A stretch of DNA of 64,000 nt from Bacteroidales bacterium (GCA_030528885.1 JAUMXY010000007.1:1-64000), one strand, 5' to 3'. Numbered from the stretch's first letter, positions 44,648-54,478 are shown. A program made the numbers and translations. Notes: generated by a model not told the origin, from the sequence alone.

Positions 44648-44737
44648 AAGCTTATATTGTTATGATATTAATCTTCTTACACTTAAAACAAAACGTTCGT
44701 CAAAGAGCCTGCATCGTGTGCTGGTCACTTTGCGATG

Positions 44738-44769
44738 CAAAGTTACGCTTTCTTTTCTTCATAACCAAA
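44738..44769 (-). promoter_or_regulatory. Promoter of the korAB operon
   Basis: On the minus strand TTTG (44769-44766), 20 bases, then TAACTTTG (44745-44738); a near-consensus Bacteroidota promoter about 90 bases before korA. Confidence 0.85.
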
Positions 44770-44902
44770 TTGCAAAGCCTAAGAATGAAAAAATTGTCCA
44801 ATTCTTACGATACGGCTAAAAAGTTTGTACAAAAAGCAACCTTTTCGTCCACGTTCAGCAACTTTTATCTCTTAATTATTATAAATAAAGAAAAGAAAAT
44901 AT

Positions 44903-44910
44903 TACCTTTG
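44903..44910 (+). promoter_or_regulatory. -7 element of the GH127 gene
   Basis: TACCTTTG, 49 bases before ATG 44960; upstream is AT-rich without a clear TTTG at 19-21 bases. Confidence 0.5.
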
Positions 44911-44959
44911 CAAATCAATATACTTTACACAATCAACCTATAACCAAATATATTTATTA

Positions 44960-47446
44960 ATGAAAAAACTTATCGCACTCGCATTGGCAGCCGCATCTGC
45001 TGCCAGCATGGTAGCGCAAGACCAGAATGGCGGCTACCCAATCACTCAGGTTCCTTTCACAAAAGTAAAGGTTGCCCAGAACACATTCTGGGGACAACGT
45101 TTGCAAGCTAGTCAGGATGTAACCATTCCTCTCGCTTTCTCAAAGAGCGAAGAAACTGGACGTTACACAAACTTCAGCAATGCAGCTGAACATCTGAAAG
45201 ACCCTAGCAAGGTGTTCGAAATCAAGAGCGGAACTTACTCTTTTGACGACACTGACCCTTACAAGACCATCGAGGGAGCAAGCTACTTGCTGCAGACTTA
45301 CCCTAACGCAAAGTTCAAGGGCGGAAGGCTGGACAAGTATGTTGACAGCGTGATTGCTGTAATTGCTTCTGCCCAAGAGCCAGATGGCTATCTCTTCACT
45401 GCGCGTACACAGAACCCTCAGAAGCCACATGAGTGGGCTGGCGAAAAGCGTTGGGAACGCGTAGAAGACCTCAGCCATGAGTTCTACAACCTTGGACACT
45501 TGTGTGAAGCAGCTGTTGCACACTATTACGCAACAGGCAAGAGAAACTTCCTTGATATTGCCATCAAGTATGCAGACTGCGTTTGCCGCGAGATAGGCGA
45601 CAAGCCAGGACAGGCAAGCGTAGTGCCAGGACACCAGATTGCAGAGATGGGTCTGGCAAAGCTCTATATTGCAACAGGCGATAAGAAGTACCTGGATCAG
45701 GCAAAGTTCTTCCTTGACAAACGCGGAAAGCGCGATGCTGCATGGAAGCAGACACGCCGTGGCCTTTACGATGACGGTGGCTACTTCCACAGCTTGAGCG
45801 ACTACAGCCAGAGCCACCAGCCAGTACTGGAGCAGGACGAAGCTGTAGGACACGCTGTGCGCGCTGGTTATATGTATGCAGGTATGGCTGACGTTGCTGC
45901 CCTCACAGGCGACAAGAGCTACATTGAGGCAATCGACCGTATTTGGGACAACATCGTAACAAAGAAGTACTACATCACAGGCGGTGTAGGCGCAACAGCC
46001 AGCGGTGAAGCATTTGGCGAGAACTATGAGCTGCCAAACATGAGCGCATACTGCGAAACTTGTGCTGCTATCGCACAAGTTTATCTCAACTACCGTCTCT
46101 TCCTCCTCCATGGCGATTCCAAGTACTACGACGCGCTGGAGCGTTCACTCTACAATGGTGTCATTTCTGGTATTTCTATCGATGGCGGAAAGTTCTTCTA
46201 TCCTAACCCACTCCAGAGCATGGGTCAGCATCAGCGTCAGGAATGGTTTGGATGCGCTTGCTGCCCTTCCAATGCAGCTCGCTTCGTTCCATCACTTCCT
46301 CAGTACATCTACGCTGTCAAAGACAACGGACTGTACATCAACCTTTTCAACTCTAACACTGTAAACGTTAAGGTTGGCAAGAAGCAGGTAGAACTTGAGC
46401 AGCAGACCAATTATCCTTGGAATGGTGACGTAACACTTAAAATCAACAAAGGTGCAGGCCAGTACGCACTGAACATCCGCATCCCAGGATGGGTAAAGGG
46501 TGAAGTCGTGCCAAGCAACCTCTATACATACACAGACGGAAAGCATCTCAACTATTCCATCAAAGTAAATGGCGAAGAAGTGACAAGCGAGCTCAAGCAG
46601 GGCTATTTCGTTATCGATCGCAAGTGGAAGAAGGGCGACAAGGTTGAAATTCACTTCGACATGGAGCCACGCCTTGTTCGCGCTAACGGAAAAGTTGCAG
46701 CAGACAAGGGACGTGTAGCCATTGAGCGCGGTCCTATCGTTTACTGTGCAGAATGGCCAGACAACCAGTGCGACATCTTCTCTGTGCTCATCAATCAGGA
46801 ACCTAAGTTCCAGCTCGGCACAAAGGAAATCATGAGCACTACTGTTCAGACACTTACTACAAGCGCTCAGACCCTCACATTCAGCAAGGACGGCAAGCTC
46901 CAGACTGCAGACGAGAACCTCGTCCTCATCCCATACTATGCATGGGCTCACCGTGGTCCAGGTAAGATGGCTGTATGGATTCCACAGGATCTCAACGCTA
47001 CAAGCCCAGCCCTCCCTGCATCTATCGCATCAGAGAGCAAAATCAGTGCAAGCACACGTCGCCTGCCAGCCCTCTCATCCATCAACGACCGCTTGGTTCC
47101 AGCTGACGGCAACGACCGTTCTGCTCCTTACACACACTGGTGGCCAGCGAAGAACAGCACAGAGTGGCTCGCATACGAATTTGCTCAGCCTGAGACAGTC
47201 AGCACATCTACTGTTTACTGGTTTGACGACGGACCTTGGGGCGGCTGCCGCGTTCCAGACGCATGGAAACTCTACTACAAGACAGAGTCAGGCGATTGGG
47301 CAGAGGTAAAGAACCCAAGCGAATATGGCACAGTGAAGGGCGCTGCTAACATCGTTAACTTCGACCCTGTAAAGACCACTGGCATGAAGCTCGAGATAGT
47401 ACAAGGCGACTATAGCGCTGGCGTATTCGAGTGGAGCGTGAAGTAA
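44960..47446 (+). CDS. Secreted GH127-family beta-L-arabinofuranosidase (DUF1680)
   Basis: 828 residues with signal peptide MKKLIALALAAASAASMVAQ. The (alpha/alpha)6 barrel of the DUF1680/GH127 family is evident: VKVAQNTFWGQRL, GYLFTARTQNPQKPHEW, HEFYNLGHLCEAAVAHYYATGKRN, QDEAVGHAVRAGYMYAGMAD. The zinc/catalytic residues are present: ETC (Glu and Cys) in SAYCETCAAIAQVYLNYRL near residue 364 and the GCACCPSN pair near residue 430. The last 150 residues form a beta-rich C-terminal domain (THWWPAKNSTEWLAYEFAQPE). It removes beta-L-arabinofuranosyl residues; exact linkage unknown. Codon usage fits high expression. A GH43 gene lies downstream on the other strand. Confidence 0.93.
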   Translation: MKKLIALALAAASAASMVAQDQNGGYPITQVPFTKVKVAQNTFWGQRLQASQDVTIPLAFSKSEETGRYTNFSNAAEHLKDPSKVFEIKSGTYSFDDTDPYKTIEGASYLLQTYPNAKFKGGRLDKYVDSVIAVIASAQEPDGYLFTARTQNPQKPHEWAGEKRWERVEDLSHEFYNLGHLCEAAVAHYYATGKRNFLDIAIKYADCVCREIGDKPGQASVVPGHQIAEMGLAKLYIATGDKKYLDQAKFFLDKRGKRDAAWKQTRRGLYDDGGYFHSLSDYSQSHQPVLEQDEAVGHAVRAGYMYAGMADVAALTGDKSYIEAIDRIWDNIVTKKYYITGGVGATASGEAFGENYELPNMSAYCETCAAIAQVYLNYRLFLLHGDSKYYDALERSLYNGVISGISIDGGKFFYPNPLQSMGQHQRQEWFGCACCPSNAARFVPSLPQYIYAVKDNGLYINLFNSNTVNVKVGKKQVELEQQTNYPWNGDVTLKINKGAGQYALNIRIPGWVKGEVVPSNLYTYTDGKHLNYSIKVNGEEVTSELKQGYFVIDRKWKKGDKVEIHFDMEPRLVRANGKVAADKGRVAIERGPIVYCAEWPDNQCDIFSVLINQEPKFQLGTKEIMSTTVQTLTTSAQTLTFSKDGKLQTADENLVLIPYYAWAHRGPGKMAVWIPQDLNATSPALPASIASESKISASTRRLPALSSINDRLVPADGNDRSAPYTHWWPAKNSTEWLAYEFAQPETVSTSTVYWFDDGPWGGCRVPDAWKLYYKTESGDWAEVKNPSEYGTVKGAANIVNFDPVKTTGMKLEIVQGDYSAGVFEWSVK

Positions 47447-47528
47447 ACTGACAGACGCGTCATTTTTACAGCACCGTATTAACCATACGATATACCGGTG
47501 GCGAAACCAATCAATTCAATAAATTCTC

Positions 47529-47933
47529 ATGAAGAAAGTACTTACCGTAGGCGTTTACGACCTCCTTCACATAGGCCATGTCGAACTCTTCCGCAAGGCA
47601 AAAGCCTTGGGCGACTACCTCATCGTAGCCGTGCAGGATTCAGATGTTGTGCTCAAGTTCAAGCCTGAAGCCAAAATGGTCTATAGCACCGAAGAGCGTT
47701 GCTATATGGTACGCGCCATTCGCTACGTTGACGAGGTTGTCGTCTATCGAGACGTGAAAGACATCATGAGTGAAGTTGAATTCGATGTTTTCGCTAAAGG
47801 TCCAGATCAGAAGCACGCTGGATTTCAGGCGGCAGTAGAATACTGCCAGCAAAACGGGAAAGAGGTGGTTGTCATGCCACGCACAGAAGGCATTTCCTCC
47901 TCTGACCTAAAAGCAATCATAAAAAACATGTGA
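47529..47933 (+). CDS. Adenylyl/cytidylyltransferase (glycerol-3-phosphate cytidylyltransferase type)
   Basis: 134 residues. Nucleotidyltransferase with VGVYDLLHIGHVELFRKAKALGD (HxGH), KMVYSTEERCYMVRAIRYVDEVV, and VVVMPRTEGISSSDLKAII (RxxGISSS). This is the TagD/GCT group, which makes CDP-glycerol or CDP-activated alcohols from CTP. In this genome it could supply CDP-choline-, CDP-glycerol- or CDP-ribitol-like donors for the LicD proteins (inference). It lies 82 bases after the GH127 gene, but function suggests an independent role. A terminator follows. Confidence 0.9.
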   Translation: MKKVLTVGVYDLLHIGHVELFRKAKALGDYLIVAVQDSDVVLKFKPEAKMVYSTEERCYMVRAIRYVDEVVVYRDVKDIMSEVEFDVFAKGPDQKHAGFQAAVEYCQQNGKEVVVMPRTEGISSSDLKAIIKNM

Positions 47934-47963
47934 ATAACATGTTATAAAAATTAGGATAAAAAT

Positions 47964-48004
47964 TGCTCGCCATTGATAAACCTGTTCAATGGCGGGCTTC
48001 TTTT
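47964..48004 (+). terminator. Rho-independent terminator after the cytidylyltransferase gene
   Basis: GCTCGCCATTG and CAATGGCGGGC form a stem, loop about 11, then TTCTTTTC. Confidence 0.75.
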
Positions 48005-48078
48005 CAAAGAAACAATATACGCTATTGTTCCTAAAACACTAACGTCGAACCCACGTTAATCAAATTCCCGATGTTTTC

Positions 48079-49218
48079 TTACCATGGATTGTCCGCCCAC
48101 TTGATGACGGGCACGCCGTTTTCGTCAAAGTTGATGGGGAGCCAGAGGTGCATGCTCTGTGAGAGATGACGTGAATTCCAGATGTCAGCCATGAAGATGG
48201 GATAATCCGCCACATTATTTAATATATAGGTACCTTGACCTCCAAATGTCTTGTTGGCTGGCATGTTGCGATAGCCTGTGGCTGTGCCTACAAACGGAGA
48301 AGGAAGCTGCTTCCATGGCCCCCAGATGCTTTTCGATGTGAACATGCGAGCTTCGTTGGGTGCCCAGCCTGTGCAGCCTGAGCAGATGAGCCAGTAGGTG
48401 CCGTCCTTCTTGAAGATGCAAGGTGCCTCGTTCTGACCGCCTGGAGCAATCATGTTGTACTTCCCTGTGTAGCCGAGGTAGTCGTCTTTCAACTCGCATA
48501 CAAGCAGCGTGAGGTTCTCTTGCGAAGAGGTGATGTGATATGCCTTGCCGTCGTCGTCGATGTAAACGGTCATGTCTCGGCTCATTTGCCCGCCTGCCAT
48601 GTCGCGCCAGAGGTACATTCCTTTATTCACTTCTGCGCGCCATTCTGGAGTCCACCAGTCTTTCCATTGGGAAGCATCGGTCTTCTTAGCCGCTTCGATA
48701 TCTTGCTCACTCATGTCGAAAGGCCAGATATTGGCATTGATGCGTGTGCTACGGATGAATTTGAACGGACCTGTAGGCGAGTCGCTGACAGCGAAACCAA
48801 CCCGTGCAGCTTCATAGCCGCGTCCTTTCAGTTCAAGGTGGAAAAGCATGACAAATTTCTTTGTCTTCTTATTATACACAACCTTCGGGCGCTCCATGAT
48901 GCATCCACGTTCGATGTCGTGTCCGGCTTCTTCGCTGACAGGCAGCACGATGCCTTCGTTCTTCCAGGTTTTCAGGTCTTTGGATGAATACACGCCTACT
49001 CCTTTCTCTGTGGTGAATCCGTTGTATGGACGGTTCTCCCCATACCAATAGTAGTTTTTTTTGTACTTAATGATGTTTCCGCCATGGGCATTGATGTGGT
49101 TGCCTTCGGTATCCATCCATAACTGTCCATTCACGTGTTCTTGTGCTTGTGCCATGAGGTTTGACAAGCAAAGAATCGCTATGCAGCACAGCAGCATTCT
49201 TTTTGTCAAGGTGTTCAT
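48079..49218 (-). CDS. Secreted GH43-family glycosidase
   Basis: 379 residues with signal peptide MNTLTKRMLLCCIAILCLSNLMAQ. Five-bladed propeller of GH43 type: INAHGGNIIKYKKNYYWYGENRPYNG (first blade, subsite -1), VYSSKDLKTWKNEG, CIMERPKVVYNKKTKKFVMLFHLE (the acid-side Glu region), MTVYIDDDGKAYHITSS and NEAPCIFKKDGTYWLICSGCTGW. The start with H-GG and the GYGEN blade resemble exo-beta-1,3-galactanase-like GH43 subfamilies. Substrate is therefore likely a galactan or arabinogalactan side chain, moderately supported. It is encoded near the GH127 gene, in the opposite orientation. Confidence 0.87.
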   Translation of the reverse strand: MNTLTKRMLLCCIAILCLSNLMAQAQEHVNGQLWMDTEGNHINAHGGNIIKYKKNYYWYGENRPYNGFTTEKGVGVYSSKDLKTWKNEGIVLPVSEEAGHDIERGCIMERPKVVYNKKTKKFVMLFHLELKGRGYEAARVGFAVSDSPTGPFKFIRSTRINANIWPFDMSEQDIEAAKKTDASQWKDWWTPEWRAEVNKGMYLWRDMAGGQMSRDMTVYIDDDGKAYHITSSQENLTLLVCELKDDYLGYTGKYNMIAPGGQNEAPCIFKKDGTYWLICSGCTGWAPNEARMFTSKSIWGPWKQLPSPFVGTATGYRNMPANKTFGGQGTYILNNVADYPIFMADIWNSRHLSQSMHLWLPINFDENGVPVIKWADNPW

Positions 49219-49375
49219 TGTGTAATAGGTTTTAGGTTTTTAGTTTGTAAGTCAGTAAGTTTTTAAGTTTGCAAGTTCTTGAAGTGGCGGGGGCTTGAAC
49301 TTTTGTCAGATAGGCTTTGGGGCTTGTCTGTATAGCGAGGAGTTGCTGCACCAAGAACCTTAACTTTGTTCTGCG

Positions 49376-49681
49376 CTAGATTTCAAAGTCTAGGCATGAC
49401 CTCTGCACCGTGTATGGGAGCACTTTGCTATCTGCCACAGCCACATGTTCCGGGTGAACGGCATAAGCTTTCAGCGCCTCTTCCGACTCCAGCGTACTGT
49501 CAAGCATCACATCCGCATTGGAGGACTGCAGCCGGCCGTCGATGATGACTTTCACGTCTGTCAAGCCAGGCACCTTCCCTAACAACCCTTCCAGCCCTTC
49601 TTTTATTCCTGCTTTCACGTTTTGTTTCTCTTCTTCTGACAGCGATGGATTTAATGTCCATAAAATAATGTGCTTGACCAT
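49376..49681 (-). CDS. Dabb-family stress-responsive alpha/beta-barrel protein
   Basis: 101 residues. VKHIILWTLNPSLSEEEKQNVKAGIKEGLEGLL, then VPGLTDVKVIIDGRLQSSNADVMLDSTLESEEALKAYAVHPEHVAVADSKVLP, ending near RSCLDFEI. This is the Dabb pattern (stress-responsive A/B barrel), a small dimeric cytoplasmic domain of unknown activity. A -7 element TAACTTTG lies on the minus strand at 49803-49810. Confidence 0.92.
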   Translation of the reverse strand: MVKHIILWTLNPSLSEEEKQNVKAGIKEGLEGLLGKVPGLTDVKVIIDGRLQSSNADVMLDSTLESEEALKAYAVHPEHVAVADSKVLPYTVQRSCLDFEI

Positions 49682-49802
49682 ATTGTTTTTTTATTTAGTT
49701 GATGAATTTGATTGTTTGTAATCGTTTGATTGACGAGATTTGTATGAATTTATAGTGTTCAATGGCAATATATTATTAGCCATTGTCGCCTGCTCACGAC
49801 GA

Positions 49803-49810
49803 CAAAGTTA
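49803..49810 (-). promoter_or_regulatory. -7 element of the Dabb gene
   Basis: TAACTTTG on the minus strand, about 120 bases before the start; no clear -33 box. Confidence 0.35.
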
Positions 49811-50078
49811 CAGATTTATTTTTTATGATTAGCGATTTCCCTGAGTTTTTTCGTTTTACGATGGGAAATAGGCGGCAGAGGCAGGTGGAATGTTTGTGAC
49901 CCATCGTTTACGGACAGATTTTTATTTTGTTTGGGCTAATCCTCTATGTGAATTCATCGCATTATACATAATTATATTTATAATAAGCACTGCAGAGGCT
50001 TGCCCTATGTCGCGAAACAGCTCTTTTAACATCTTCATTTGTCAAAGAAAACGCTTCCACAAAACGCTGTGCTTTACA

Positions 50079-50159
50079 CCCCAAAAGTGGTGAGAGTCTC
50101 ACCGATGTTGAGGTCAGACTCTTACCGATGAATAGGTGAGACTCTCACCACTTTTGAGG
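50079..50159. repeat. Triple-palindrome element, copy 3
   Basis: Outer arms CCCCAAAAGTGGTGAG... and ...CTCACCACTTTTGAGG enclose three 15-base units at 50089, 50112 and 50135 (23-base pitch). Flanks: left AAAACGCTGTGCTTTACACC, right CACAAAAAGAGGGGTTGG, both shared with copy 4. The 1050-base gap 49682-50731 otherwise holds the putA promoter and no gene I can support. Confidence 0.92.
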
Positions 50160-50552
50160 CACAAAAAGAGGGGTTGGACACCTCCTCCCAACTTGCTTGT
50201 TTAAGAGGTTGCCCATTCGATGAAAGTGCTGCGGAAATTCGTTCTGCTTCCGTTAATCTTTCACCAATCCATACAAATGGATTTTTTGCTGCTATGGCAG
50301 GCTTAGGTTTAGACTCTTGATTGGATTTTACAAACAAACAAAAGGCTTATTTGTTTCCTCTGCTTACCCCCCCGAAAAGCCCAAAATGTTTTAATTATAA
50401 CCGCTTTTGTATTCTTTACAACAATAAACGAGCTTTTTGATAATACACGCATCTATAAATGTATTTTGCCTATTTAAGAACAAAAACGGAGCAAAAAACA
50501 TAGAAATATTGTATTTTTTTGATGTAAAACACAAAAAAACGTCATTTTTTTC

Positions 50553-50582
50553 TTTGTGGTAATATAAATTACATTAACTTTG
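50553..50582 (+). promoter_or_regulatory. Promoter of putA
   Basis: TTTG (50553-50556), 18 bases, then TAACTTTG (50575-50582). The transcript would have a 5' leader of about 140 bases before ATG 50732. Confidence 0.7.
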
Positions 50583-50731
50583 CTCCCAGATTAAGCTTAG
50601 TAGAATTTTTTAATAACCATTGAAAGAAACACACTTGCAAGAAAAATTTACTTTTCAGAAGACGCTTTACAGCTATATTAAAATTAAAAGAGAGACTTAA
50701 CTGCTAATTACAAACTTTAGATTATAATATT

Positions 50732-53700
50732 ATGGCTGAACAGAAATTGCCTACCATTGAAGAAGTTTTTTCATGGATGAGAACCCTCTATGATGAGAGT
50801 TATTCAGGTTTGACAAAGCTGGAGAAGCAAGAACAGCATATGTACGGAACGATGGTAACGACCCCTAACGACAAGAAGTTTATCGTGCGTATGCTGGACG
50901 AGACAAGCCAAGTGCGCGACACACAGAAACTGGCGGCACGAGTGAAAGATTTGATGGATCAGTATGGGATACCTAAGTTTCTGGGGCCTGGCGACCACTT
51001 GCTTTTCTGGATGTATCAGAAGTTTGCCTATTTACCACTATTCAACTGGGCTGCAGTGCCCATCATCAAGTGGCGCCTGAGAAGAGATACCAGCCGTGTC
51101 ATCATCAACGCTGCGCGTCCTAAGCTGACCAAACATCTTGCTACACGTTTCGACCAGAACATCGGCCAGAATGTGAACCTCTTGGGCGAGGTCGTGCTGG
51201 GCGATGGAGAGGCTGACAAGCGCTACTACTCTTATCTGGAAGCGCTGAAAGAACCAGACATCAACTATATCTCTGTAAAAATTTCAGGAATCTACGCACA
51301 GACGCACGCGCTGAACTATAAAGAGTGTTTCCCAGAGTTGGTGCGTCGCATGTCAGAGCTTTATCAGGCAGCGATTGACCATCCTTATACAGACCCGACG
51401 GGCGTGACAAAGGCGAAGTTCATCAATTTGGACATGGAGGAGTATAAGGATGCGCATCTGACGATGAAGCTCTTCAAAGAAGTGCTTTCGCTGCCTCAGT
51501 TCAAGGACTATGAGGCAGGAATTGTTGTGCAGGCCTATCTGCCAGACGCATGGGGTTTCCAGACTGAGTTGCTGGAGTTTGCCAAGGCCCGTGTTGAAGC
51601 TGGCGGCTCACCCATCAAGATGCGTATTGTCAAAGGCTGCAACCTTGACATGGAAAACATTGTCAGCGATATGCGCGGATGGGCAAATCCTGTTCTCCCG
51701 ACAAAGACAGAGGTGGATGCCAACTATCTGCGCATCATCGAGCGCGGACTGAAGCCGGAGAATGCGAAGGTGCTTCATGTGGGCATGGCTTCTCACAACC
51801 TCTTCACCATTTCTTACGCTTACCTCCTCACAAGAAAATACAGGACACCTAAGGACTGCTTCTGCTTTGAGATGCTTGAAGGCATGGCCAATCATGTGTG
51901 GAGAGCACAGAAGAAGCTGGGCAACCATGTGATACTTTACACCCCTGTAGTGAAGAAGGAGCACTTCCTGAACGCCATTTCATACCTTGTGCGACGCATG
52001 GACGAAAATACGGCGCCCGACAACTTCCTCACTTACTCTTTCTCGCTCAAGCCTAACACGAAGGAGTGGGACGAGCTGGAGCAGCAGTTCATCGATGCTT
52101 ACAACATGAAGGATTCTGTTACCTGTACGCCTACTCGTACACAAGACAGGAACACTTTCTATTACGGGCAAGAGCCTCAGGATGAGATGGTGAACGAACC
52201 CGACACCGACTTTGACCGTTTCTGCAATCAGGAATGGGTAGAAAAGATTTTTGAGACTTGGAAGAGCAAGGGCGTCATGTCGTTCAAGAAGTCTGAATGG
52301 GGCAACTGGAAGCCAGGCGACCTGCTTCCTACTCAAGTGGGAAATGAACTGGTGTACAATGACGACCATGCGAAATACTATGACCGCTCACAGGAAGGCG
52401 ATGTGCTGGTGTGCGAGATGTCACGTGCCAACAAGGCCCAGACAGAAAAGATTCTGGAGATTGCCGACGCAGACCCTGCCGGCTGGAGAAAGACAACGAT
52501 AGAGGAGCGCCATCGCATCATGTACAAGGCAGCCAATCTGATGGGCAATATGCGTGCAGACCTGAATGGCTCTATGTGCGCCATCACTGGCAAGACCATT
52601 GAGGAGGCCGACGTGGAGGTGTCTGAAGCGATTGACTACTGCCGTTTCTATACGACTACAATGAAGAAGTATGCTGCGCTTGGCGATGTGGAGATGCAGG
52701 CGAAAGGGGCTGTCCTAGTGCTCTCTCCATGGAATTTCCCATGTGCCATTCCTTGTGGTGGCGTTGTGGCAGCTTTGGCTTCTGGCAACACTTGTATCCT
52801 CAAGCCTGCCACTGTGGCTGCTCCTGTAGCATGGCTCTTCGCCAAAGCATTTTGGGAGGCAGGCGTGCCTAAGGAGGCGCTTCAGGTGGTCATTACTGAC
52901 AGTGAATCAACTCCGCTGCTCACTTCCTCTCCTGCTGTCAAGCATATCATCTTGACGGGTGGCACAGAAACGGCGCAGAACATTGCCCATGCCAATCCTC
53001 GCAAGCCGCTCTCGGCTGAGACGGGTGGAAAGAATGTTATGATTCTCTCTGCTAAGGGCGACCGCGACCATGCCATCATGAACGCTTGCCGTTCAGCGTT
53101 TGGCAATGCAGGACAGAAGTGCTCAGCCTGCTCCATCCTGCTTGTTGAGCGTTCAGTTTACAACAACCCAGAGTTCTTTGAAAAGCTCAAGGACTGCGCG
53201 TCATCGCTCAAGGTGGGAGGCGTATGGAATGCAGGCAACATTGTGGGTCCGATGATTACCAACAGAAACGACAAGCTGGAGCAGGCATTCAAGCTGGAGC
53301 CAGGCGAGAAGTGGCTGATTGCTCCTGAATTTGTAGATGAGAAGAAGTATATCCTGAAGCCTACCATCAAATACGATGTGAAGCCAACGTCCTTCACCTT
53401 CCGCACAGAACTGTTCGCCCCACTGCTGGCCGTCACTCCTTACGACACGCTGGAGGAGGCTGTGGCGCTTGTCAACAGTTTGGACTACGGACTGACCTCA
53501 GGCCTGCAGTCGCTTGACGAACAGGAGCAGAAGTACTGGAAGAGCCATATCATGGCAGGCAACCTCTACATCAACAGAGGCATCACTGGCGCTATCGTCA
53601 ACCGTCAGCCTTTTGGCGGCATGAAACTCTCAGCCTTTGGTCCTGGTCTGAAAGCGGGCGGTCCTAACTACTGCTTGCAGCTGATGACTATCGCAGACAA

Positions 53701-54211
53701 GGCTGGCTCAACCACAGACTACAAAGCATCGTATGCGGAGTGGTATGAGAAGGAGTTCAAGCATGCCCGCAACATCCAGCCCAACATCCGCGGCGAACAG
53801 AATGTGTTCCGCTATCTGCCGCTGAAGAGAGGAATGGTGCTTCGCCTCTTTGGAGACGAAACGCTCGAGCAGGTGCAGATGGTGCAGCTGGCAGCAAAGA
53901 CTGTAGGCACTCCGTTGACAGTTTCTGCTGCTGACAACCACCCGCTTCTCGCACAGATTGAGGGCAACGTCAAGAAGGAGAATCTTGCAGCCTTCTGCGA
54001 GAGCATGAAGAACTATGAACGCGTGCGTACCATCTCAGCCAATGTGCCTGATGTGGTATTTGAGGCAGCAGCCAATTGTGATAAGTACATCGCTCAGTCT
54101 GCCCCTGTCAAGAACGGCCGCATAGAGCTGGCTCTCTACATACAGGAGCAGTCAATAGCAAACGAGTACCATCGCTACGGGTCACAGATTGAGGTGCCTG
54201 CAGTAGAGTGA
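50732..54211 (+). CDS. putA: Bifunctional proline dehydrogenase / L-glutamate gamma-semialdehyde dehydrogenase
   Basis: 1159 residues. The N-terminal half is a FAD-dependent proline dehydrogenase barrel: INYISVKISGIYAQTHALNY, FINLDMEEYKDAHLTMKLF, VVQAYLPDAWGFQTELLEFA, KMRIVKGCNLDMENI, and the C-terminal FEMLEGMANHVWRAQK...VKKEHFLNAISYLVRRMDENTAP. The C-terminal half is an aldehyde dehydrogenase: VLSPWNFPCAIPCGGVVAALASGN, ETGGKNVM with catalytic Glu near 763, GNAGQKCSACS with catalytic Cys near 796, FGGMKLSAFGPGLKAGG. It oxidises proline to glutamate in two steps. No N-terminal DNA-binding domain, unlike E. coli PutA. It is monocistronic, and a terminator follows. Confidence 0.95.
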   Translation: MAEQKLPTIEEVFSWMRTLYDESYSGLTKLEKQEQHMYGTMVTTPNDKKFIVRMLDETSQVRDTQKLAARVKDLMDQYGIPKFLGPGDHLLFWMYQKFAYLPLFNWAAVPIIKWRLRRDTSRVIINAARPKLTKHLATRFDQNIGQNVNLLGEVVLGDGEADKRYYSYLEALKEPDINYISVKISGIYAQTHALNYKECFPELVRRMSELYQAAIDHPYTDPTGVTKAKFINLDMEEYKDAHLTMKLFKEVLSLPQFKDYEAGIVVQAYLPDAWGFQTELLEFAKARVEAGGSPIKMRIVKGCNLDMENIVSDMRGWANPVLPTKTEVDANYLRIIERGLKPENAKVLHVGMASHNLFTISYAYLLTRKYRTPKDCFCFEMLEGMANHVWRAQKKLGNHVILYTPVVKKEHFLNAISYLVRRMDENTAPDNFLTYSFSLKPNTKEWDELEQQFIDAYNMKDSVTCTPTRTQDRNTFYYGQEPQDEMVNEPDTDFDRFCNQEWVEKIFETWKSKGVMSFKKSEWGNWKPGDLLPTQVGNELVYNDDHAKYYDRSQEGDVLVCEMSRANKAQTEKILEIADADPAGWRKTTIEERHRIMYKAANLMGNMRADLNGSMCAITGKTIEEADVEVSEAIDYCRFYTTTMKKYAALGDVEMQAKGAVLVLSPWNFPCAIPCGGVVAALASGNTCILKPATVAAPVAWLFAKAFWEAGVPKEALQVVITDSESTPLLTSSPAVKHIILTGGTETAQNIAHANPRKPLSAETGGKNVMILSAKGDRDHAIMNACRSAFGNAGQKCSACSILLVERSVYNNPEFFEKLKDCASSLKVGGVWNAGNIVGPMITNRNDKLEQAFKLEPGEKWLIAPEFVDEKKYILKPTIKYDVKPTSFTFRTELFAPLLAVTPYDTLEEAVALVNSLDYGLTSGLQSLDEQEQKYWKSHIMAGNLYINRGITGAIVNRQPFGGMKLSAFGPGLKAGGPNYCLQLMTIADKAGSTTDYKASYAEWYEKEFKHARNIQPNIRGEQNVFRYLPLKRGMVLRLFGDETLEQVQMVQLAAKTVGTPLTVSAADNHPLLAQIEGNVKKENLAAFCESMKNYERVRTISANVPDVVFEAAANCDKYIAQSAPVKNGRIELALYIQEQSIANEYHRYGSQIEVPAVE

Positions 54212-54301
54212 CAATCAAATTCAGCTAACCCTACTACAGATTTTTCACTCAGCCTCACAATTGAGTTGTCTCGCACCCACAACCATAAACGAACAAAAGG
54301 G

Positions 54302-54345
54302 AAGCACCCACAGCCATAACGGTTGTGGGTGCTTTCTTTTTCCCT
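54302..54345 (+). terminator. Rho-independent terminator after putA
   Basis: AAGCACCCACA and TGTGGGTGCTT enclose an 11-base loop, followed by TCTTTTT. Confidence 0.85.
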
Positions 54346-54449
54346 TCCGCAGCACGATGGACGACCCGCTTACTTGCTGACAAACGCCACAGCCTTCGTG
54401 TTTTTGATGATTGGAAACAGAAAAAGAGAGTCAATTCAGCAGAAAGTTG

Positions 54450-54457
54450 TATCTTTG
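54450..54457 (+). promoter_or_regulatory. -7 element of recX
   Basis: TATCTTTG 21 bases before ATG 54479. Confidence 0.5.
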
Positions 54458-54478
54458 CAAAGCTACTATTTGAAAGGA

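Noticed and set aside
45140..46111. A 323-codon open frame opposite the GH127 gene
   Set aside because: The opposite strand has a full GH127 with signal peptide and catalytic residues; this is a codon-bias shadow.
50122..50337. A 71-codon frame ending inside triple-palindrome copy 3
   Set aside because: Similar short frames end in the same VRVSP residues at the other copies because they read through the repeat, so this is an effect of the element.
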